From: Prunus persica
Lineage: Eukaryota > Streptophyta > Magnoliopsida > Rosales > Rosaceae
Direction: 5' to 3'
NCBI RefSeq assembly: GCF_000346465.2
Contig: NC_034010.1
Location: 20,490,335-20,554,334 of the forward strand
DNA: 64,000 nucleotides
The position numbers were made by a program, and so were the translations under genes. The notes under the pieces were generated by a model, which was not told where the DNA came from, searched no databases, and saw only the letters and a list, made by a program, of their open reading frames with translations. Numbering within the stretch: position 1 is the stretch's first letter; each line of letters starts with the position of its first letter. Positions 48,965 to 58,126 of this stretch are shown here, in pieces.

Positions 48965-49292
48965 ATTTGATTTTATGTGTTGTTTCCTTTATTTATTTTC
49001 AGACATTTGTTTTTGGCTGAACTCTGTTCTTGTGGAAGTAATTCCTTGGCTTGCAAGAAGCTATGAATTACAATGACTCTGATTATCTCATTTGACTGGC
49101 AGTTTTCATTGCTCTTATTTCCAACATTTTTCTTAAGCTTGTAATATCTCTTTGTCAAATTCCTTTTGATCAAGCCTTAATTACAAAAGTCAGCCAAGAT
49201 AACACATGAAATGAATACCACAGAAAAAAGATAATTGAAATCCTCTTTTGTTTAAAGTAAATTAAAGTGGTTTTTATGATTGGAAATGCCAG

Positions 49293-49773
49293 ATAGGAGG
49301 CAAACGAGTTGGGATTGTCGGATTGGGAAACATTGGCTTAGAAGTTGCCAAAAGACTTGAGGCCTTTGGCTGCAACATATTGTACAACTCAAGGACAGAA
49401 AAGCCATTCGTTTCATACCCTTTCTATTCTGATATCTGTGAACTAGCTGCTAACAGTGACGCCCTTGTCATTTGTTGTGCATTGACTGCGCTGGGAAGAG
49501 ATGGCTGTAAACATAGGACGCGGAGCTATCATCGATGAGAAGGAAATGGTGCGGTGTTTGGTGAAAGGAGAGATTGGAGGTGCTGGTTTGGATGTGTTTG
49601 AGGACGAGCCTGAAGTTCCTGAAGAGCTCTTTGCATTGGACAATGTTGTACTGTCACCACATTATGCTACCTACACACCAGAATGTTTCATGGCTTTGTG
49701 TGAACTAGTAGCAGGGAATTTCGAAGCATTCTTCTCAAATAAACCGTTGCTTTCACCGGCTGTGGATAATTCA
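49293..49773 (+). pseudogene. orphan A-type exon 2 with deletions (C')
   Basis: Duplicate of the orphan exon at 39871-40395 in the same position after B2. Two deletions, of about 39 and 5 bases, near 49490-49510 remove the ETHHLINKK region and shift the frame. The ancestral stop TAA has become TCA at 49771-49773, so a chance frame runs on to 49890. It starts at an intact splice acceptor. It is a pseudogene twice over: no first exon and a broken frame. Confidence 0.85.
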
Positions 49774-49885
49774 ATAGATTTCTATTTGCACGTTAGTGTC
49801 TCCATGACTTTTTGCATCATCTTGCATGCCATTTTGGTTTGTTTCCCTTGGGAATCGTTCATACAGAAACCACTTGCAATGGAGC

Positions 49886-50462
49886 TTTGAGTTTCACAGT
49901 ATAAATCCACATGCATCCTACTGTCTTATTTTCATGAGGTAAGGGCATGAGTTCTCATGTGACATTCTTTTGGAGAGCTCGCATTTCTTCATTCATAGCT
50001 TCTTTTCATTTTGGGTTTCCTAGTGCTTCAGTTACACTGTTGGGGACAAATATGTCAGCCAACTACTTCACAGAGTGCACATGTGACTCTGATAATGCTT
50101 AGAGATATATAATTATTGATGGGGTATTTCCCTTTGACTTTAAGATCTGCTTCATATTGTACTCGAGGTTTCCCACGGTTCTTCCTTTCTGGAATTTGAT
50201 ATGTAGGCTTTGTGCCTTCTGAAATCAAATCATCATGGAATATTTCATTAGTGTTATCAGTTTCAGGAAAAGATGTTACCTAAATGACATCTTCAGTAGG
50301 TGATTGGTGCAGTACTAGAGCTAAAGCGTGCAAAATCTCATAAAACGGTTCAATTTCTTCCTCCTGATTTTGACAGCGTGGAGACAACTGATCGTTTTCC
50401 TCTGACGACCGGTCACTGTCTACTGGCGATTGATCGTTTTGAAGTAGGTTCCCTGTAGTTGA
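49886..50462 (-). mobile_element. internal fragment of a copia element
   Basis: This ~575-base piece matches the internal region 42285-42862 of the nearby copia element in the same orientation (landmarks TGAGTTTCACAGTATAAATC, GAGAGCTCGCATTTCTTC and TTTTCCTCTG). It has no LTRs. Divergence from 42285-42862 is visibly larger than between B1 and B2, so it is probably from another copy. It joins the 3'UTR of C' directly to the upstream region of A2. Confidence 0.8.
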
Positions 50463-50992
50463 AAATTTTAAGGGTCTAAACTATTTTATTTAGCCAATGT
50501 CCCCCTACCGGCAAATTTCCTAATATTTCATCCACTTCTCCGTCAAGTTTGAGGGCAAATTGTTCATTCCGTAACCCCCTTCCTCCTCCTAAGTTTCAGG
50601 CAGCCGCCACCTAACCCCAACCCATGAAGCCACCACTCCGACCCACACATCCACCCTGACCCACGCAACCACCACCCCAGAAGCCATCTCCAACCAGCAA
50701 CCAACAAATTCAGGGGCAAATTGAAAACTGGGTACAAATTCAGCCATTCTCTATACTGAGTTGCCTGTATGTATGGCTGAATTGATATGAAAAATCTCGT
50801 ATATACATACGAAACATCTGGATGTCGTTTTGTCAAAGGAAGCAGGTAAAGCATCTACCAGTTGACAGTTGTGGGTCCATACTCCATAGATAATCAAAAT
50901 TGTTTCTCAATTTCTCAATTTCTCAATTGCCACTTCTGAAATCTATCTCCACCTCAACAATTCTCAAGTCTCAAGAACAAGAAGCCAATCCA

Positions 50993-52335
50993 ATGGCACT
51001 TAATGGAAATCACAGTGAACTCCCACAAGTTCTGGTACTTCTCCCACCTGGGTGCTTCACTCTCTTGGAGTCCAACTACTCCCACAAGTTCAAGTTCCTC
51101 AAAGCTTGGGACTCTCCTCTCCCTCAAGACCAGTTCTTGGCCACACATGCAGGCTCTGTTCAGGCCTTGCTGTCCTCTGCCAATGGACCAACCATCACTG
51201 CCAATATCCTACAAATGCTGCCCTCCTTGAAGGTCATTGTCACCACCAGCGTTGGCATTGACCATCTTGACTTAGCCGAGTGTCGAAGCCGCGGTGTTGC
51301 CATTGCCAGTACCCCTAAAATCTTCACTGAGGATGTTGCTGATATGGCTGTGGGGCTGCTTCTTGATGTCATGAGAAAGATTTCGGCTGGGGATCGGTAT
51401 GTCAGAGACGGGCTTTGGGCTACCAGAGGAGACTATGCTCTCGGTTCTAAGGTCAGCAGCATTCGGTTCTAGCTCACATGCCTTAATCTTTTCTGGGTTT
51501 TGCTTGTTTCCTGTGGCTATGGTTGAAATAAATTGTTCCTAATTATGCTTTCCCTTTCAATGTTCAGATGAAAATAATCACAAAGGTAGTGTTTGATTAA
51601 ATATCTTTTAACAAAAATGAGGTAGTGTTTGATTAAATATCTTTTAACAAAAATGATTTTTGGGAGCTATTCTGGTGTCAAATTAATTTTAACAAAGTCA
51701 GTTCTTTACCACTTAATGATTATGTTATGCGTTGAAATTTGTCAACAGATAATTGAAATTCTCTTTTGTTTAAAGTAAATTAAAGTGGTTTCTATGATTG
51801 GAAATGCCAGATAGGAGGCAAACGAGTTGGGATTGTTGGCTTGGGAAACATTGGCTTAGAAGTTGCCAAAAGACTTGAGGCCTTTGGCTGCAACATATTG
51901 TACAACTCAAGGACAGAAAAGCCATTCGTTTCATACCCTTTCTATTCTGATATCTGTGAACTAGCTGCTAACAGTGACGCCCTTGTCATTTGTTGTGCAT
52001 TGACTGCTGAAACCCACCACCTGATCAACAAGAAAGTCTTGTTAGCGCTGGGAAGAGATGGCGTGATTGTAAACATAGGACGCGGAGCTATCATCGATGA
52101 GAAGGAAATGGTGCGGTGTTTGGTGATAGGAGAGATTGGAGGTGCCGGTTTGGATGTGTTTGAGGATGAGCCTGAAGTTCCTGAAGAGCTCTTTGCATTG
52201 GACAATGTTGTACTGTCACCACATTATGCTACCTACACACCAGAATGTTTCATGGCTTTGTGTGAACTAGTAGCAGGGAATTTCGAAGCATTCTTCTCAA
52301 ATAAACCGTTGCTTTCACCGGCTGTGGATAATTAA
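50993..52335 (+). CDS. D-2-hydroxyacid dehydrogenase, HPR4-like, array member A2
   Basis: Two exons, 50993-51451 and 51811-52335, encode 327 residues differing from A1 at few sites (SVKGP to SANGP, TTGAGIDH to TTSVGIDH, NVGRG to NIGRG, VSLKL to VLLAL). GLGNIG, R244, E273 and H291 are all present, so an active NAD(P)H-dependent reductase is expected. The intron holds a perfect 36-base tandem duplication (51585-51620 and 51621-51656) that A1 lacks. The upstream homology to A1 begins at the junction with the copia fragment near 50463, leaving about 530 bases of ancestral promoter. Confidence 0.9.
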
Positions 52336-54009
52336 ATCGATTTCTATTTGCAGGTTAGTGTCTCCATGACTTTTTGCATCATCTTGCATGCCATTTTGGT
52401 TTGTTTCCCTGGGAATGGTTCATACAGAAACCACTTGCAATGGAGGTTGAGCCATTTCTGTTCTAATGTTTCTTCTAGTAAGGTTCGTGCACTTTTATGA
52501 ATCGATGCAGGGGACCAAATGTTGATGCGATGAATGGGGCTATTAGAGAGTACAAAGATGAAGAACTGAGGTGTTATCGTTACTGGTATATATTTGAGAG
52601 TTGTATGATTTGCATGCAGCAGAAGGTGTAGATTTGCTTGCCAAATAAAATGATTGTTGAATTTTAACTCAAGAGGATGCTTGTTTGTATAAAATGCCTT
52701 TTTGTCCAGCTTCCTTGAGCATTTGGAATATAAGTTCTATGCTCCGTCTTTCTATCTATTTCCTCATGTGAGTCACATGAGGAGAGAGATAGGCAGAAAC
52801 AAGGGACGTGTGGTGCAAAATTATTTGTAGGATTTTTTTAGACACTTTTGTTATGAAATACAGTCACTTTGACAATCACACTTATTTTGCAACACTGGAA
52901 ATGAACATTTTGTGTCATTTCAATTTTTGCTTACTTAAAAATTAAAATTACGTCATATATAAAGATGAGTTGAAAAGATGTATTATGTCTTTATTCGACA
53001 CGGTTCATTAGTTTTGTAAATCTACATTTTGATATTATTTTCTACATTGAGTGAAAATATTGGAGAGGAAATTAAATTGATGAATTTTGAGAAAGATTTG
53101 CTTTCGTCCATTGTTGGTTTTGAATATTTTGTGGCCATATAATTTCGATAATTTCTTTATAGCAACTGTCGCATTTCTCCTCTTACGGAGGGGAGTTCCT
53201 GCTGTGACTTTTCTTCCAGTCATTTTGAGGGGCCTGACAATTCCTATATGTCATATCGTAAGGACCAGACAATTCCTAGGGATCATACACTAAGAGGATT
53301 CTGATAATGATTAGGCTGCCATAGGGGAAGACTAGAAGGAAGCTTCAGAGAGGAAAATGAAGAAATTAATGCTAGTTTATCAGATCTTTACTTCTGGGCC
53401 TACAAAATAAGAACACACAAACACAAATATTTATCAATTTTGGTTGATGCAGAACTTCTAAAAATTCTAAAAAATAATTTAGGAGATTGAGAGGATTTTA
53501 GGGTTAAGGCATCGCTTAGGGATGAGATTGCAAATAGTGAGATTAAAAATACGGGTTATATAGGCGTGTCCAGACAGTAGGGATGAGTAGTGTTCATTTT
53601 GGCCCGACAAAAGTGTTGGTCATGCGCGAACTACCAATATGTACATGCCTCATTTAGGTTCTAGAGAAGAGAAGGTGTTTTAGAGAAGAGAAGGTGAGAA
53701 GAACGTTGACAACAATTAAATAACCCTGAAAACCCATTGGTTGAAACTGATGGGTTGGATATGATTTTAGATAACACTGGAAAGTTCGAACAAATATGTC
53801 ACTCCTTAATCGAAATATTGTATTGTGGTTTGTGTTAGATATTGTTTTTTCTTGCTGGTGTAACAACTTATACAATTATTTAATTCTAATAGTTAAATAA
53901 GCACAACAATAGTAAAATAAATAAATGAAATGAAATTCAATAAAACAGTAAAGAAACTATGACTGTTTCTGCAACGTAAAGAGCTTCTATTGTACCTTCA
54001 TTTTTTCTT
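52336..54009. other. downstream region of A2
   Basis: Repeats the A1 downstream region, including the intact empty site of the copia insertion near 52670-52690 and the dispersed repeat. No gene. Confidence 0.6.
52800..53245. repeat. dispersed ~450-bp repeat, copy 4
   Basis: Same block as at 35400, 44945 and 22200, again about 470 bases after an A-type exon 2. Confidence 0.72.
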
Positions 54010-54110
54010 TGTAGAAATGTCATCCAAACTTATATACAGTTTCAATTTATCACCTTAAAGAAAAATGACACCTTAATTTTTTAAAATTCATGATTTGTCA
54101 TGCCACTCAA
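54010..54110. mobile_element. left-end remnant of the long-TIR element
   Basis: Only the first ~100 bases of the left arm survive (TGTAGAAATGTCATCCAAAC to CATGATTTGTCATG). The remainder is replaced by unrelated sequence, part of which reads like a scrap of HPR exon 2 (CTTTGAAGTTACAAAAAGAC, then TGGAGG). Confidence 0.5.
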
Positions 54111-54883
54111 GATTTGCTTTGAAGTTACAAAAAGACTGGAGGACAATGAAACGACAATAATTTTTGCTCCCACAAAATGGAAAATAAAAAATTAAAAAAA
54201 TACAGAACATGACATCAAATAAATAATACCACAGAAAAACAAGAGGCTCCCACACACCCCATCTCCTCCACCAACCCTACATCAGTAGCAATAAAGGTTG
54301 ATCACACAGAGGGCATTCATTGCAAATCACACCGTGTTCACCTGCCATTTTCAGTGCTTCACTAATTCCATCTCTATTTTCCACATGTTACTAAAATGAG
54401 GAGGATGGAAAGTGAAATATTCATCCAGGCCTTCAAATGAAAGGTAGTCTATGTAATTTCTCGTAACTGAGGGAAATTGCTAAAGTATTACATGACTTAC
54501 AAATGATGATGCATACTTGTTACATCAATTATTCAATAATAAGTTTATTCAGAGGATTCGAATCTTGATTAACGTAGTTAAAAAAATGTGATGATCTATT
54601 TGTTAGATTTTTCTACAACAGCGATTCGCGTTAAATGCAAGTCCACGGTAACCATTAAATTTATGTGATTCACACTTCTCTATTAAGTCATGGATTTATC
54701 CACCCATTAAATCGTGTTCGTGTTTAATGCGAATTTACAGTGAAGATGTACCCTACTTGTTGATAGTTGAGGTCATTGAGAATATTTTTTGGGGTGCCTC
54801 CACCATATGCAGACCTCTGGATCATGAAAATGTTATAATGGTCATTTGCATTTGAAATTCCATCTAAAACATATGCTACTATA
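54111..54883. other. upstream region of pseudogene D
   Basis: No gene. The last ~100 bases, from about 54780, match the regions upstream of B1 and B2 (CATTTGAAATTCCATCTAAA). Confidence 0.5.
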
Positions 54884-56015
54884 ATGATGGCCCAAGACCT
54901 CCCACAGCTCCTGATTATTCACCCTCCATTATCCTTGATACATATTGAATCTCAGTTGTCCCGAAAGTTCCATCTCCTCGGAGCATGGGAGTCAGAACTC
55001 CCTCTAGACAAGTTCTTGACCACCTATGCACGCTCAGTCCAAGCCATGCTTTCCTCCCCTATCACTCGAGTCAATGCAGACCTCCTCCGGCTGCTACCGG
55101 GACTCAAACTTGTTGCGACCCCCACTGCTGGGGTCAACAACATCGACTTGGTCGAGTGCAGGCAGCGTGGAATTTCAGTGACCACTTCTGGGAGTGCATT
55201 CTCAGAAGATGTTGCTGATATTGCCGTAGGGTTGCTCATTGATGTGCAGAGCAAATCTCAGCAGCAGATCGGTATGTGAGAAAAAGGCTTTGGACTAGCA
55301 AAGGCGAATATCCTCTTGGTTTCAAGGTAATGCTAACCACATTAGTTAACGGCAGTTGGTTTGTTAATTAACAGTTAACGATAATAATTGATGTAGGAAG
55401 TACACGTCAACAATCTCAAAAAATCTGATTAGTTCTTTAGCATTGGGGATAGAATGATTGCTCGACTTTCTAATTTCTAATTTTTTATTTCAGTTAGGAG
55501 GCAAGCGAGTTGGGATTGTTGGATTAGGAAAAATTGGATCTGAAGTTGCTAAAAGACTTGAGGCCTTTGGGTGCATTGTCTCATACAACTCAAGGAGAAA
55601 AAAGCAAGCTTTGCCTTACCTCTTCTATTCCAATGTTCATGAACTTGCAGCCAATACTGATGCCCTCATCATCTGTTGTGCATTGACAGACCAAACCCGC
55701 CACATGATTAACAAGGAAGTCTTATCTGCACTGGGATGAGAGGGAGTGATTGTTAACGTCGGACGGGGGGCTATTATTGATGAGAAGGAATTGGTGAGGT
55801 GTTTGGTGCATGGAGAGATAGGAGGTGCGGGTTTGGATGTGTTTGAGAATGAGCCTCATGTTCCTCAAGAGCTCTTTGCATTGGACAATGTTTTTCTGTC
55901 TCCGCATAAGGCTGCTCTTACTCCAGAATCTTTCGAGAGATCAAATCGAATAGTTATTGCCAATTTGGAAGCTTTCTTCTCAAATAAACCTTCGATTACT
56001 CCATTCAATGGGTGA
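54884..56015 (+). pseudogene. B-type HPR4-like pseudogene (D)
   Basis: Both exons are recognisable (54884-55326 and 55494-56015) and the splice sites look intact. Exon 1 has lost one base near 55246-55252 (GTGCAGAGCAAATCTCAG), which shifts the frame and ends the reading at 55279. Exon 2 has an in-frame TGA at 55737-55739 where B1 has an arginine codon, and a one-base shift before the end alters the last residues. The catalytic Arg, Glu and His codons survive in the second half. Three independent lesions show a decayed gene rather than a sequence error. Confidence 0.87.
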
Positions 56016-56546
56016 CTAAATAAGATTTACGTGCTGGTTTTTTTGCTTTTTCTTTTGGGACATTTTGTTTCTTGTAGCTTTTTTTCATTTTTTGGCTGAA
56101 CTCTGTTCTTGTGGAAGTGATTCCTTGGCTTGCAAGAAGCTATGAATTAGAATTTGTAACAATGAGTCTCATGATCATCTCATTTGATTGGCAGTTTTGA
56201 GTTTTCTTATTTCCAACATTATCTTAAGCTTGTAATATCTCTGTTTAACCTTTTTCAAATTCCTTTTGATCAAACCTCACTTAGAAAAGTCAGCCAAACA
56301 GAATATCTGAAGGCAACACATCAAATCAATACCACAGAAATCAAGAGGCTCTCAAACCAATCTCCACCAACCCTACATCAGAAATCAAAATTGATTACAC
56401 AGAGGGCATTCACTTATGATGTGTACTTATGACATTAATTATTAATTAGCACATCAACTGACATGTGAACAAACTAATGTAGTTAGAAAATGTGATGGCT
56501 CTTGCATTATTTGTTGATATTTTGAGGAAAAAACCAACATACTATA
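56016..56546. other. spacer between pseudogenes D and E
   Basis: Matches the 3' flank of B1/B2 in its first ~250 bases; no gene. Confidence 0.55.
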
Positions 56547-57333
56547 ATGGCCCAATTCCAATCCCAAGACCTCCCACAACTCCTGATTATTCACCCTCCA
56601 GCATTCTTCACTCATTTCCAATCTGAGTTATCCAAAAAGTTCCATATCCTCCATGCAGGGGAGTCACCACTCCCTCTAGACCAGTACTTGACCACCTATG
56701 CAGGTTCAGTCCAAGCCATGCTTTGCTACCATGCCACTCAGGTCAATGAGGACCTCCTCTGGCTGCTACCGGCACTGAAACTTGTTTTGACCTGCACTTC
56801 TGGTGTCAACCACATCGATGTTGTAGAGTGCAGGCGGCGTGGAATTGCCATAGCCACTGCCAGAAGTGTGTACTCAGAAGATGCTGATATTGGTGTTGGT
56901 TTGTTCCTTGATGTGCAGAGAAAAATTTCAGCAGTAGATCGGTATGTGAGGCAAGGGCTTTGGACTAGCAAAGGAAATTACCCTCTTGGTTCCTAGGTCA
57001 CTACACGTCTCTCACCAACATTGTTTTTCTTTTTCTTTTAAGGATTGACTAATGTTTTGTTTCTCTTTTTGGAATATGTTAGTTGTGTTAGGGGATCACG
57101 ATCTTTAGTTGCATCGATATTGTCTCTAACTTGATCACAAAAACTCTTGCTCTAATTATTGCTTAACTTTTTTTTTTTTTCCATTTTATAATTAATACTG
57201 GTAATGAAATTCAGTTAGGAGGAGGCAAGCGAGTTGGCATTGTTGGATTAGGAATCATTGGCTTGGAAGTTGCAAAGAGACTAGAGGCCTTTGGCTGCAG
57301 GGTCTCATACAACTCAAAGAGCAAAAAGCTATC
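56547..57333 (+). pseudogene. B-type HPR4-like pseudogene (E), truncated by a Ty3/gypsy insertion
   Basis: Exon 1 (56547-56996) encodes a diverged B-type N-terminal half (MAQFQSQDLPQLLIIHP) with an in-frame loss around EDADIGVG. It ends in TAG where B1 has the last lysine codon of the exon (56994-56996), next to the donor site. Exon 2 starts at 57215 with LGGGKRVGIVGLGIIG. It is cut at 57333 by the LTR of the next element after about 40 residues, so the catalytic Arg, Glu and His are absent from what is visible. The rest of the exon may lie beyond the retrotransposon, outside this window. Confidence 0.87.
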
Positions 57334-58029
57334 TGTGGGAACCTAATTAAATCAAACCCTAGGTCAAATAATTCCTACCATTTGGGGATTATTTGACCAA
57401 ATTGGGAGTCAATCAACCTAATTAGGAGTTACTCAGTTTAATTGGGAATTATCCAATTAAATTGAACGTTACCTAATTAGGTTGAGATTTGATTTGGTTA
57501 ATTACCACGATCCCCAATTAAATGAGAAGATACCTAATTGAATCGGGATTTGATTTGATACCTACCACAATTAGGGATTTGATTTACCCTAATAAATCAA
57601 ATCCCTAATTAATCAAATCAATCCCAAAAAGGGGAGGAATAATTCCCTTCCTTCTACGGAATTATTCCTCAGAAACCCTAGCCTCCGAGACTACTATAAA
57701 AGCATAGCCACACACAATGGTGGAGGTACGTCAGAATTACTACTAAAATCTCTGCAGAAAATTCCTCTCAAACCCTAACCACCTCCTCTCTTTCTCTCTT
57801 TTAAATAAGGCTCCGGCCGCCCGATTTATATTATAAACACATCCCGTACCCTAATTTAGCTATCGTTTCTCTAAAGATCGATTGAACTGACTTAGGCATC
57901 GGAGGGCCTTTGGCCAACACCCCCCGGGTGTGGTCTTTTACTCCGATCTGTTTCGCAGGGAGAAAGAGAGGCGGAGAAGACGAAGGAATCTTGGGCGAAT
58001 ATTCTCCCGTGAGATTATTTGCACAAACA
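57334..58029 (+). repeat. Ty3/gypsy 5' LTR
   Basis: The LTR starts TGTGGGAACC and ends ACAAACA (696 bases). It has a first half full of AATTAGG/CCTAATT words. A TATAAA at 57695-57700 in CTACTATAAAAGC is the likely promoter. The end is set by the primer-binding site that follows three bases later; the start by the loss of HPR homology. Confidence 0.78.
57695..57700 (+). promoter_or_regulatory. LTR TATA box
   Basis: TATAAA in a GC-balanced stretch, about 330 bases before the LTR end, with CCACACACAA following. Fits the U3/R boundary of the element; transcription is inferred. Confidence 0.5.
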
Positions 58030-58032
58030 AAT

Positions 58033-58050
58033 TGGTGCTTTCATTGAGAG
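58033..58050 (+). other. putative primer-binding site
   Basis: TGGTGCTTTCATTGAGAG begins with TGG, complementary to the CCA end of a tRNA, just after the LTR. The tRNA species was not identified. Confidence 0.5.
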
Positions 58051-58126
58051 CACGAGGTATACTCAACGCGTGCTCAAGGAATCCGTTCCTCCTATTTTCC
58101 AATCCACCGAAGCCTTCCAAACAACC

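Noticed and set aside
49501..49890. 129-codon frame as a functional dehydrogenase
   Set aside because: It is the frame-shifted remainder of an orphan exon with a lost stop codon and no N-terminal half.
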